Assembly (NCBI GenBank): GCA_031292175.1
Contig: JARLHQ010000006.1
Location: 1 to 64,000 of the forward strand
From: Humidesulfovibrio sp.
GTDB taxonomy: Bacteria; Desulfobacterota; Desulfovibrionia; Desulfovibrionales; Desulfovibrionaceae
Length of the DNA stretch: 64,000 nucleotides
Direction of reading: 5' to 3'
Part shown: piece by piece, positions 1-7,885 of the stretch
How positions within the stretch are numbered: the stretch's first letter is position 1
Layout of the letters: each line of letters opens with the position of its first letter
The notes under the pieces: generated by a model
Told to the model about the DNA's origin: nothing
The model's input: the letters and a program-made list of their open reading frames with translations, nothing else
Databases searched by the model: none
Program-made: the position numbers and the translations under genes

Positions 1-110
1 CGGCCCGGCGGGGGGGGGCGGCGCGGCCGCCGCCGCGCCGGCGGGGGGGGGTGTGGCCCCGCGCGGCGCGCCCCCCCCCCCCCCCCCCCCCCCCCCCCGC
101 CGGAGGCTCT
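1..110. other. G/C homopolymer contig end
   Basis: The first ~110 bases are almost pure G and C, with G runs of 8-9 and an uninterrupted run of 28 C at 71-98. Nothing like it occurs elsewhere in the window. It ends abruptly where ordinary coding sequence (the 3' end of queF) begins. It is most simply a sequencing or assembly artefact at a contig edge rather than biology. Confidence 0.75.
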
Positions 111-120
111 TGCCTCTCGC

Positions 121-564
121 TTAAAACCGCGTCTCGATAGGCGCGGCGTCTTCCTTGAAATACTCTGCCGTGACGGTAAGGGTGGTGCCCCCGCGCGGGT
201 TGAACTCGGCCACAACCTGCATCATGCGGGGCTGGCACACGCTCACCAGGTCGTCCAGGATCTTGTTGGTGATGGTTTCCATGAACGAACCGTGGTTGCG
301 GTATGCCGTGAAGTAAAGCTTGAGCGACTTGGTCTCGATGCAGAGCTGGTCCGGGATGTACGTGATCTCGATGGTGGCGAAGTCCGGCTGGCCGGTCTTG
401 GGGCACAGGCTGGTGAACTCCGGGTGCTCGAAGCGGATCTCGTAATCGCGATTGGGGTACTTGTTGGGAAAGGCCTCCAGAATGGCCGCGGTGGGCTCCT
501 CGAAGGCGTAGCTGGTCTTGCCGGACCCAAGGTGCTTCAGGCCGGAAACGTCGTCATTAGTCAT
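121..564 (-). CDS. queF: NADPH-dependent 7-cyano-7-deazaguanine reductase (QueF, short type)
   Basis: Reduces preQ0 to preQ1 in the cytoplasm, a step in making queuosine for tRNA wobble positions. At 147 residues it has the length of the single-domain QueF class. The catalytic cysteine lies in SLCPKTGQPD (C54, with D61 as the usual proton donor). The QueF signature ETKSLKLYF (residues 77-85, NADPH side) is followed by RNHGSFME with E96, which contacts substrate in the family. The start is supported by AGGAGC five bases upstream. It lies downstream of the diguanylate cyclase on the same strand, 119 bases away, and no other queuosine gene is in the window. Identification is firm. Confidence 0.95.
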   Translation of the reverse strand: MTNDDVSGLKHLGSGKTSYAFEEPTAAILEAFPNKYPNRDYEIRFEHPEFTSLCPKTGQPDFATIEITYIPDQLCIETKSLKLYFTAYRNHGSFMETITNKILDDLVSVCQPRMMQVVAEFNPRGGTTLTVTAEYFKEDAAPIETRF

Positions 565-683
565 ATGCTGCTCCTAAAGAAAGAAGTGAATCGGGAGGCA
601 GGGGAAGCCGCCCAATCAGCCACGCATACCCCAGAGCCGTCCCGGGGCCAAGGGCTTTTAGGGGACGCGGCCCAGGAAAACCG

Positions 684-1850
684 CTAGGCCTCGCCGTGGT
701 GCATCTCCACAAGGCGCACGAGGTCGCGCCGTTCTTCCTGACTGCCCAGGTCGAAGGACAGGGCCACCTGGTAGCTTCCGGAATCGCTTTCACGCTCCAG
801 GCGCACCACGCGCGCCGCAACGCGCAAGCCTCGGGTGGCGGGCGCCTCCACGTCCAGGGCCACCTCCACCTTCATTCCTGGCAGCATGGCCGTACTCGAA
901 AGGCAGAGCATCCCGCCAAAGCTCACGTTCAAGGCCGTGACCCTGACAGGCTCCGCGAGAAACTCCTCCGCCTGTTCAGTGAAGAGCACGACGAGGTTGA
1001 TGGGCGAACGCGGGAAGCGCCGGTTGCGCTCGGAATAGGAGCAGACGGTATTGCGCGTGCGTTTGGCCTCGTAGAGGGCCTCGTCGGCGCGGCTCACCAG
1101 GTCGCGGGCGTTGATGGCGTCCTCCGGGAAGGTCGCCACACCCAGGCTGACATTGACGGCGATGTCCTGTCCGTTCACCGGCACCGGGTGAGCGCATATG
1201 GCGGAACGCATGCGCTCCGCCGCGGCGATGGCCTGGCTGCCCTCCGTGTGTGGCAGGATGAGCGCAAACTCCTCGCCGCCGTAGCGCACCACATGGTCAA
1301 AGGTGCGCGCGGCGGCGTGCAGCACGCTGGACACGGTCTTCAGCGCCTCGTCCCCGGCCTGATGCCCATACGTGTCGTTGAAGCGTTTGAAGTGGTCCAC
1401 GTCGAGCATGACGAGCGAAAAACGCTGCCCGAAACGCTTGAAGCGTTCCACCTCGCGGCTGATGGCGTCGTTGAAGTAGCGGCGGTTGAAAAGTCCGGTG
1501 AGTTCGTCGACCAGCGCGCCTTTTTCCTTTTGCAGCAGCACCTGCACCTCCACAATCACGGGATCGCGCATCTTGGGGTGCAGGTTCATGAAGTAGTCGC
1601 ACACGGCCACGCGAATGCCCACGTCACGGCCGAGGATCAGGTTCAGCCCCTGGTGGTGGCGCAAAATTTCATCCCAAAAACTCTGGGACTCCTCACCCTC
1701 GAAACGCATCCGGGTCAGGAGATACAGGGCCTCGGCATAGGCTTGGCTTCCCTCGTTGCACTCCTCTGGCAGATCCGTGGCGTTCAGGCCCGCCAATTCG
1801 AGAAGCTCCTGCACATTCGGCAACTGTAGCGCGTGCGTGTCCTGGCTCAT
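684..1850 (-). CDS. Diguanylate cyclase with C-terminal PilZ-like domain
   Basis: Likely synthesises cyclic di-GMP and may also bind it. The 388-residue protein has an alpha-helical N-terminus of unknown function (1-110), a GGDEF domain (about 115-275) with an intact GGEEF active site at 191-195, and an inhibitory-site RxxD (RTFD, 182-185) exactly five residues before it, predicting product feedback inhibition. The C-terminus (about 278-385) resembles PilZ, with an RRFPR start and an NVSFGG motif. No membrane segment or signal peptide is visible, so it should be cytoplasmic. The start follows a G-rich Shine-Dalgarno. A cyclase carrying its own PilZ receptor domain is less common than the separate proteins. 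The signal sensed by the N-terminus cannot be told from sequence. Confidence 0.88.
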   Translation of the reverse strand: MSQDTHALQLPNVQELLELAGLNATDLPEECNEGSQAYAEALYLLTRMRFEGEESQSFWDEILRHHQGLNLILGRDVGIRVAVCDYFMNLHPKMRDPVIVEVQVLLQKEKGALVDELTGLFNRRYFNDAISREVERFKRFGQRFSLVMLDVDHFKRFNDTYGHQAGDEALKTVSSVLHAAARTFDHVVRYGGEEFALILPHTEGSQAIAAAERMRSAICAHPVPVNGQDIAVNVSLGVATFPEDAINARDLVSRADEALYEAKRTRNTVCSYSERNRRFPRSPINLVVLFTEQAEEFLAEPVRVTALNVSFGGMLCLSSTAMLPGMKVEVALDVEAPATRGLRVAARVVRLERESDSGSYQVALSFDLGSQEERRDLVRLVEMHHGEA

Positions 1851-1940
1851 TTCCCCCCCGCACGGATACGCCGGTTCCGTGCAATAGATTTTTTAAATAT
1901 ACGTATTTGAAATTACTCTTTTCCGCTCCCCCTTGGCAAG

Positions 1941-1967
1941 AAAAAGAAAAGGCCCGTAAAACGGGCC
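1941..1967 (-). terminator. Rho-independent terminator of the lactate unit
   Basis: A perfect 7-bp stem (GGCCCGT / ACGGGCC) with a 3-base loop is followed on the minus strand by TTTTCTTTTT. It lies 27 bases past the stop of the Dabb gene and is the first convincing terminator met when reading the minus strand down from glcD. Confidence 0.8.
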
Positions 1968-1993
1968 CTTGCGATAGACAAAACAGGGATTGT

Positions 1994-2296
1994 CTATACT
2001 TCGTAATCCAGCACGCTACGCGATGCCACCACCTGTTTCACGAAGTCCACCACCTTCAGGTGTTCCGGGTGGAGCTGATAGGTGTCGAGGTCCGCGCGCG
2101 AGTCGAAACTGGAGTACAGGATGACATCGCAGGGCGCGGTCGAGGCGAACACGTCAATGCCCACTTCCAGGGAGCGCAGACAGGGGATGCGCGCGGGCAG
2201 GCCCTCCAGAAGCTCTTTCATCTTGCGCGCGTTGTCGGCCTTGTCCGCGTCCAGGGCGCTGTTCTTTAACGTCCACATGACGATGTGCTTGATCAT
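1994..2296 (-). CDS. Dabb-family (stress-responsive A/B barrel) protein
   Basis: A 100-residue protein beginning MIKHIVMWTLK, the typical first strand of the Dabb (dimeric alpha/beta barrel) family, with the expected ADVILYSSF-like core and a C-terminal stretch (HPEHLKVVDFVKQVV) usual for the fold. Family members are small dimeric proteins with varied or unknown roles, so no reaction is assigned. It sits 34 bases after the chemoreceptor gene with a terminator right behind it, so it looks like the last gene of the long lactate transcription unit. No signal peptide is seen; it should be cytoplasmic. Confidence 0.8.
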   Translation of the reverse strand: MIKHIVMWTLKNSALDADKADNARKMKELLEGLPARIPCLRSLEVGIDVFASTAPCDVILYSSFDSRADLDTYQLHPEHLKVVDFVKQVVASRSVLDYEV

Positions 2297-2330
2297 GAAC
2301 CGGCTCCTTGCTTTTGTTTTAACGCCCGTC

Positions 2331-3899
2331 TCAGCATGTCTGCATGTTGGCGATTATGTTCGTTAATTCGTCCGCCAACCGGGTGAGATCCTCCACGGCC
2401 TGGGAAGCTGCGGCCATCTCCCCGGCCGTCCGCTCGGAAACCTCGCGCACCTGGTCCACGGACCTGGATATTTCGTCCGCCGAGGCGGACTGCTCCTCGG
2501 AGGCGGTAGCGATATTGCGCACCCTGTCCGCGGAACCTTGGGAAATATGTAGAATGTCCTGCAGGGTCTGCCCGGCGCTGTCCGCCAGCTCGGTGCTGCG
2601 CCCCACGGCCTCCGCCGCGCCGGCCATGCCCTCGGAGGCGCGCTGCGCGCCCTGCTGCACGGACTGCGTGGCCGTGGCCACCTGCTGCGTGGCCTGCATG
2701 GTCTTTTCCGCCAGCTTGCGCACCTCGTCGGCCACCACGGCGAAGCCGCGTCCGGCGTCGCCCGCGCGCGCCGCCTCAATGGCCGCGTTCAAGGCCAGGA
2801 GGTTGGTCTGGTCGGCGATGTCATTGATGACCCCCAGTATCTGCCCGATGCCCGCCACCTGGCTGTCCAGCTCGGTCAGCCGCTGCTGCATGGCCAGGCT
2901 GCGTTCGGCCACGCTCTGGATGGCGGAGATGACCTCGCTCACCACCCGAGCGCCTTCGTCCGCACGCTGGCAGGCGTCGTCCGCCCCCTGCGAGGCCAAC
3001 GCGGCGTTCTTCGCCACGTCGACCACAGCCAGCCCCATCTGCTCCATGGACACGCCGATCTCGCCCACGCGGACCTTTTGGGCCTCACTGCCTTGGGACG
3101 TCTGCCCGATGTTCGCGGAAAGCCGCGCCGACGCCGCGCGCAGGCGCTGGCAGAGGGAATTGGCGTCCGCAGCGGTGCTCCCAATGCTCTCGTTCTTGTG
3201 AATAATGAGCTGTTCCTTCTGCTTGAGCGCGGTCATGTCCAGGTACAGGCACAAGCCGCCCAGACAACGCTTGTCCGAGTCATACAGCGGGAAGACGTTG
3301 GCCAGCACGTGGCGCACGCCGCCCTTGTGGCCTTTTATCTCCACCTCAAGATTGCGGAACACCTCGCCGTTGTTGATGCTTTTGCCAACGGCGGTCTTGC
3401 GGCCGGGGTCGTTGTAGAAGATTTCAGCCAGAGTTTTGCCGTAATAGTCCTGCGGACGGCCGTCGATCTCCAGCATGTCCAGGCATTCCTGGTTGGAACT
3501 GACCGCGCGCTCCTTCTCGTCCACCAAAAGAAACGGCACCGGCAAACCGCCCAGAATGCCCTGGGCCAACCCGGTCTGGTGCTTCAGCTCCCGCGACGCC
3601 GCGAGGACGGCGGTTTCGAGCCAGACCAGCGCATCCCCACCGCCGGCCTTTGCCGGGCCGGGGAAGAGCCGCAAAACGTCGGCAACGGCTTGCCGGGTCT
3701 TCCGCTCGCCCGCCAGGGCAATGGCGAAAGCCAGCGCGCCAAGCAAAAGGGCTGCCACAACTTGCGGCAGCCCCAGAGAAAATGGCGAATCGGAAAAAAG
3801 CCACAGGGCTCCGGAAGGCGCGACAAGAGACAACAAAAACACCGAAATGCCGCTGACAGCGGGGACATTGCCCCCAAAGTCCGCTCCGGATTGCGCCAT
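2331..3899 (-). CDS. Methyl-accepting chemotaxis protein with PAS domain
   Basis: A 522-residue membrane chemoreceptor. Two closely spaced N-terminal hydrophobic segments (about 10-35 and 43-62) leave almost no periplasmic domain, so sensing is probably by the cytoplasmic PAS region (about 115-235). The rest is the signalling domain, with the conserved hairpin [20 protein letters not shown] that contacts CheA and CheW. Its start is only 9 bases after the stop of the FMN oxidase gene on the same strand, so it is very probably cotranscribed with the lactate genes. That context suggests chemotaxis towards lactate, its oxidation products or the resulting redox state; this is inference. No methyltransferase pentapeptide tether is seen at the C-terminus. 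Confidence 0.92.
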   Translation of the reverse strand: MAQSGADFGGNVPAVSGISVFLLSLVAPSGALWLFSDSPFSLGLPQVVAALLLGALAFAIALAGERKTRQAVADVLRLFPGPAKAGGGDALVWLETAVLAASRELKHQTGLAQGILGGLPVPFLLVDEKERAVSSNQECLDMLEIDGRPQDYYGKTLAEIFYNDPGRKTAVGKSINNGEVFRNLEVEIKGHKGGVRHVLANVFPLYDSDKRCLGGLCLYLDMTALKQKEQLIIHKNESIGSTAADANSLCQRLRAASARLSANIGQTSQGSEAQKVRVGEIGVSMEQMGLAVVDVAKNAALASQGADDACQRADEGARVVSEVISAIQSVAERSLAMQQRLTELDSQVAGIGQILGVINDIADQTNLLALNAAIEAARAGDAGRGFAVVADEVRKLAEKTMQATQQVATATQSVQQGAQRASEGMAGAAEAVGRSTELADSAGQTLQDILHISQGSADRVRNIATASEEQSASADEISRSVDQVREVSERTAGEMAAASQAVEDLTRLADELTNIIANMQTC

Positions 3900-3908
3900 C
3901 AGCCCCTC

Positions 3909-4925
3909 CTACATGCTCTGGAACAGCACCCGCCCGTCCACGTCAGCCACGCTGGCGCAACCGGTCAGGATCATGGCCTGCACAAGTTCACTCTTGACCT
4001 GATCGAGGTACTTGGCCACGCCCTCGCGCTGGCCGCCAAGGGCGGCGATGGCCATGGGCCGGCCGATCAGCACTGCGTCCGCGCCAAGGGCGAGCATCTT
4101 GAGCACGTCGCCTCCGGTGCGCACACCGCCGTCGGCCAGGATGGCGATCTGCCCCTTTACGGCGCGGGCGACTCCGGCCACCACCTCGGCGGTGCCGGGG
4201 GTATGATCCAGCACGCGGCCGCCATGATTCGAGATCACGATGCCCGCGGCCCCGGCGTCCACGGCGCGCTTCGCGTCGTCCGGGGTCATGATGCCCTTGA
4301 CCACGAACTTGGTGGGCACATGGGCGATGATGTCCTTGAGCTTCTCAATGGACTTCGGGCCAACGGGACGCCCCATCAGGCGCAGGGTCACGAGGCCCGC
4401 GGCGTCGATATCCATGCCGACGACCGAGGCGCCGGTGGCCACGGCCTTGTCCAGCTTCTCAAAGAGTTCCTTGTCCTCCCAGGGCTTTATGAACGGGATG
4501 CCCGCACCGCCCAGGGCCTTGATGGTGCCGAAGCCGGCCTCATGGATGAACGGGGGCACGCCGTCGCCGACGCAGCCCAGCACACCACGGTCCAGGCAAC
4601 CGCCAAGCACCGCGTCCGCATATTCCTGCTCGGTGATCTTGCCGCCCATGTTGAAGCTGACGCCGCCGATGGGCGCGGCCAGGACCGGCATGGCGAGCTT
4701 GAGGCCAAGCACCGTGGTCGCGGTCTCTGGCTGTTCCGCCCCGTGCAGCAGACGCATATTGAAACGTAGCGCGGACAGGGCCGCGACGTTGTTGATGAAC
4801 GAGGAGCCGGTACCCAGGCCGCCCATGCCGGGCACCTCGCCCGCGCAAGCCTTGCCATTGCAGACGGGGCAAACCTTGCAGTAGCCCTCCATAAGCTCGC
4901 GGGCGCGTTTACGCACATCCTTCAT
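3909..4925 (-). CDS. FMN-dependent alpha-hydroxy-acid oxidising protein
   Basis: A 338-residue TIM-barrel flavoprotein of the lactate/glycolate oxidase superfamily. Visible motifs are KGIMTPDDAKRAVDAGA followed by GIVISNHGGRVLD (catalytic His and substrate Arg region) and ADGGVRTGGDVLKMLALGA (phosphate binding of FMN). The N-terminus carries an unusual cysteine group, YCKVCPVCNGKAC (near 20-32), which classical lactate oxidases lack and which may hold a metal cluster or be redox-active. It lies 35 bases after the LUD/CCG fusion gene, so it belongs to the lactate operon. The likely substrate is a 2-hydroxy acid, but the exact one is unknown. It is shorter than LldD (about 380 residues). Confidence 0.85.
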   Translation of the reverse strand: MKDVRKRARELMEGYCKVCPVCNGKACAGEVPGMGGLGTGSSFINNVAALSALRFNMRLLHGAEQPETATTVLGLKLAMPVLAAPIGGVSFNMGGKITEQEYADAVLGGCLDRGVLGCVGDGVPPFIHEAGFGTIKALGGAGIPFIKPWEDKELFEKLDKAVATGASVVGMDIDAAGLVTLRLMGRPVGPKSIEKLKDIIAHVPTKFVVKGIMTPDDAKRAVDAGAAGIVISNHGGRVLDHTPGTAEVVAGVARAVKGQIAILADGGVRTGGDVLKMLALGADAVLIGRPMAIAALGGQREGVAKYLDQVKSELVQAMILTGCASVADVDGRVLFQSM

Positions 4926-4960
4926 GTCGCCAACCTCCTGTTTTTCCGGGCGGATACCAC

Positions 4961-7111
4961 CTACTTAAGCCGCTCGGCCAGGGCCTCGGCGATATGGCGC
5001 GCCTGCATGGAGCTGCCCTTGGCCTCGAGCCCGCCGCGCAACTGCATGACGCAGCCCGGACAGTCTGTAAGCAACAATTCTGCCCCGGTCCTCTCCGCGT
5101 TCGCAAGCTTTTTCTTCAAGAGTTCCGCGGAAAGCTCGGGGAACTTCATGGAGAACGTGCCGCCAAAACCGCAGCACACTTCCTCTTCCTCACACGGGAT
5201 GTAGTCGAGCCCGCCCGTGGTCATGAGCTCGCGCGGGGCCTTGGTGACGCCGAGTCCACGGCAAAGGTGGCAGGGCGCGTGGTAGGTGGTCTTCCGGCCG
5301 TCCTTGGTGAAGTCCTCAGGCTGCACCTTGAGCACGTCATGCACGAACGAACTGAAGTCGATGATCTTGTCCGCGAACTGGCGCGCCTTCTCGCTCATGG
5401 TCGCGTCGTCCGCAAGGATCTGCGGATACCCGTGCTTCAGGTGCGAGGCGCAGGAGGCGCACATGGTCAGGATGTAGTCGCAGTCCGCCGGATCAAAGGC
5501 GTTCACGTTCTGGGCGGCCACGTTTTTGCTGGCCTCGCGCTCGCCCATCATCTGCACGGGCAGCCCGCAGCAGGACTGGTCCATGGGGAACTGCACGTCC
5601 ACGTTGTACTTGCCAAGGATCTTCATGGCCGCTTCGACCTGCTCCGGATACACGAAATCCTGCACGCAGCCGCTGAAAAGCGCCACGCGGAACTTCGGCT
5701 TCAACACCTTGGGCTTCAGCGCCTCGAAGCGGTCACGGAAGGGCTTCTCGGCGATGGCGGGCAGCGCGCGGAAATCCTGCCCCTTGGCGAAGATCATGGG
5801 CAGGTGGCGCAAAAACGGCGTGCCGCCGGTAATGGGCCGCTGCACGGCCTTGGCCGAGCGCAACAGCGTGTGGAACAGCTTGCGGCTCTGCAGCACCTTG
5901 CCCAGCAGCGTGCTCTGCAGCGGGTGCCCTTCCTCATCCTGGATGCGCGCATGCACCTCCTTGATGAGCCGGGGCAGGTCGATGCCGCCTGCGCACACAG
6001 CCTTGCACGCGCCGCAGTTGATGCAGTTCTGCACCAGGTTCTTGGCCTTCTCGCGGCCGTGATAAAAGTAGGTCAGAATGAGCCCGATGGCCCCGATGTA
6101 GATGTGCCCCATCTGATGGCCGCCAACCAGACGATACACCGGGCATACGTTGGCGCAGGCGCCGCAGCGGATGCAGCGCAGCACCTGCGAGAACAACGGG
6201 TCCTTGGCCAGGGCGCGGCGGCCGTTGTCCAGAAACACCACGTGCATTTCCTTCTTGCCGTTGGCGCTGGCCTGGCACTCGCCCGCGCCGGTCATCCAGG
6301 ACACATAGGACGTGATGGCCTGGCCCGTGGCGTTCTTCGGCAAGACGCGGATGACGCGCAGGGCGTCCTTGAGGGTCGTGGTGAGCTTGTCCAGGCCGAC
6401 GAGGGCCACATGCACGCGTGGCAGGGTCGTCACCAGTCGGCCGTTGCCCTCATTGGTGCAGATGGCGATGGTGCCGGTCTCGGCGACGGCGAAGTTGCCG
6501 CCGGAGATGCCCATGTCCGCCTCGGCGAACTTGCGGCGCAGCTCGCGCCGGGCCACCTTGACCAGCTTCTGGATGTCCACCTCCTGCTTCGCGCCGGTGA
6601 CGTCGCTGAACAGGTCGGCCACCTGATAGCGCGAAAGGTGGATGGCGGGCATGACCATGTGGGTCGGGCCCTCATGCCGCAGCTGGATGATCCATTCGCC
6701 CAGGTCCGTCTCCGTCACCTCCAGCCCCTGGGACTCCAGGTAGTCGTTCAGGTGCGTCTCTTCAGCCGTCATGGACTTGGACTTGATGATGCGCTTGACG
6801 CCCGCCTTCTCTGCGATGCCGGCGATGATCTCGTTGGCCTCCTGCGCGGTCTTGGCCACATGCACGATGACGCCCAGGGCTTCGGCGTTCTTGGTGAACT
6901 GCGCGAGCAACTCGTCCATGTGCGCCATGGCCTCGTCCTTGCTCTTGGCGATGTCCTTGATGAGCCCATCCACGTCAATGCCGGAAAAGGCGTTGGAGCG
7001 CGCGGTGCGGTAGGCCACGGCGAACTTGTCCATGGCTTCGCGCAGGAACTCGTTGTGCAGCGCGCCGGAAAGCTCGCCCCTGTACTCTTTCAAATTATGT
7101 GCGTTCTGCAT
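4961..7111 (-). CDS. LUD-domain / [4Fe-4S] / CCG-domain fusion, L-lactate dehydrogenase subunit (LutA+LutB-like)
   Basis: A 716-residue protein joining what Bacillus keeps as LutB and LutA. Residues 1-~310 are a LUD domain. Two ferredoxin motifs follow (CIRCGACANVCPVYR and CINCGACKAVCAGG), then the C-terminal half has paired CCG domains (CVQDFVYP, CCGLPVQMMG, HAPCHLCRGLG, CCGFGGTFS) that hold non-cubane iron-sulfur clusters. With the next-upstream LUD protein (3 bases away) it should form the cytoplasmic iron-sulfur L-lactate dehydrogenase that passes electrons towards the quinone pool or other carriers. The same fusion is known from Desulfovibrio organic-acid regions. The start MQNAHNLKEY agrees with the family. 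Confidence 0.9.
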   Translation of the reverse strand: MQNAHNLKEYRGELSGALHNEFLREAMDKFAVAYRTARSNAFSGIDVDGLIKDIAKSKDEAMAHMDELLAQFTKNAEALGVIVHVAKTAQEANEIIAGIAEKAGVKRIIKSKSMTAEETHLNDYLESQGLEVTETDLGEWIIQLRHEGPTHMVMPAIHLSRYQVADLFSDVTGAKQEVDIQKLVKVARRELRRKFAEADMGISGGNFAVAETGTIAICTNEGNGRLVTTLPRVHVALVGLDKLTTTLKDALRVIRVLPKNATGQAITSYVSWMTGAGECQASANGKKEMHVVFLDNGRRALAKDPLFSQVLRCIRCGACANVCPVYRLVGGHQMGHIYIGAIGLILTYFYHGREKAKNLVQNCINCGACKAVCAGGIDLPRLIKEVHARIQDEEGHPLQSTLLGKVLQSRKLFHTLLRSAKAVQRPITGGTPFLRHLPMIFAKGQDFRALPAIAEKPFRDRFEALKPKVLKPKFRVALFSGCVQDFVYPEQVEAAMKILGKYNVDVQFPMDQSCCGLPVQMMGEREASKNVAAQNVNAFDPADCDYILTMCASCASHLKHGYPQILADDATMSEKARQFADKIIDFSSFVHDVLKVQPEDFTKDGRKTTYHAPCHLCRGLGVTKAPRELMTTGGLDYIPCEEEEVCCGFGGTFSMKFPELSAELLKKKLANAERTGAELLLTDCPGCVMQLRGGLEAKGSSMQARHIAEALAERLK

Positions 7112-7114
7112 GGC

Positions 7115-7741
7115 CTAGTCCTCCAGAAGCAGAATGTGCATCTCAAGCGGTCCGTGCACGCCGATGGCCAGCACGCGCTCGATGTCCGCCGTGCGCGAGG
7201 CGCCGGTGACAAAGGCCACATAGCCGGGGCCGTCCGTGGAGAGGGCGCGCAGCAAATCCTCCGCCTCGTAGCTCGTCTCGCGCAGGGTGCTTAAAGGCAA
7301 CACGCAGACGTGGACCTCGCAGAGCATGGTGGCCAGGCGCAGTTCCTCGCTCTTGGAGTCGAGCACGAGGGTGCCGGTTTCAGCAATGCCCCCCTGGGCG
7401 ATGGTGAAGCCGATGTCCACGCCGCCCAGGTGCTTGCGCATGCCCTCGGCGAAGCAATGGATGCCCCTGCTGGCGCAAAGCTCCTTCAATCTGGCGAAGA
7501 CGTCCGGGGCCAGCCCGGGAGCCGCCACGATCTTGTCGGGCTTGCTGTCGCATAGCGCGCCCGCCGGGGGAGAAAGCTCGGACTCGCATCCGGCCATGAG
7601 CAACTGGCAGGCCTCTTTCTTCTCACACACGTCGACCGTGTAGGCCAAAGCCTCATCCAGGCTCTTCACCCGCGACACGAAGGCCGAGGTAAGTTTGGCT
7701 TTTTCGGTGAACAATTCCACCAATTGTTTGGGATCGCTCAT
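7115..7741 (-). CDS. lutC: LUD-domain protein, L-lactate dehydrogenase subunit (LutC-like)
   Basis: A 208-residue LUD-family protein, the small partner of the lactate dehydrogenase encoded 3 bases downstream. Family features include IGFTIAQGGIAETGTLVL and the C-terminal VTGASRTADIERVLAIGVHGP. The start was set at 7741 (MSDPKQLVELF) because GGGAG lies nine bases upstream; the longer frame to 7795 adds residues unlike the family. It has no cysteine cluster of its own, so the metal centres lie in the fused partner. It is cytoplasmic and part of the sigma-54 lactate operon. Confidence 0.88.
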   Translation of the reverse strand: MSDPKQLVELFTEKAKLTSAFVSRVKSLDEALAYTVDVCEKKEACQLLMAGCESELSPPAGALCDSKPDKIVAAPGLAPDVFARLKELCASRGIHCFAEGMRKHLGGVDIGFTIAQGGIAETGTLVLDSKSEELRLATMLCEVHVCVLPLSTLRETSYEAEDLLRALSTDGPGYVAFVTGASRTADIERVLAIGVHGPLEMHILLLED

Positions 7742-7839
7742 GGCGTCATCTCCCTTTTCTCGGGTTGCCGCGCTTTCTGGCGCTCGGAAAACCATCGGTC
7801 CTGATGGCGCTGCAAGCAGCCGGGACCGGGAAATTTTGG

Positions 7840-7867
7840 CGGAGCCGGGCAGTGGCGTACCCGGCTC
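7840..7867 (-). other. Intra-operon hairpin between lctP and lutC
   Basis: A 9-bp perfect inverted repeat (GGAGCCGGG / CCCGGCTCC) with a 10-base loop lies in the gap between the permease and LUD genes. No T-run follows on either strand, so it is more likely an mRNA stability or processing element than a terminator. Confidence 0.45.
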
Positions 7868-7885
7868 CTATGGGGCGCTTGCCGG

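Noticed and set aside
3078-4769. Long plus-strand open frame opposite the chemoreceptor and FMN oxidase genes
   Set aside because: The minus strand encodes clear families here. The plus frame has no motif or ribosome-binding site and is rich in Gly/His/Arg as expected of an antisense shadow in high-GC DNA.
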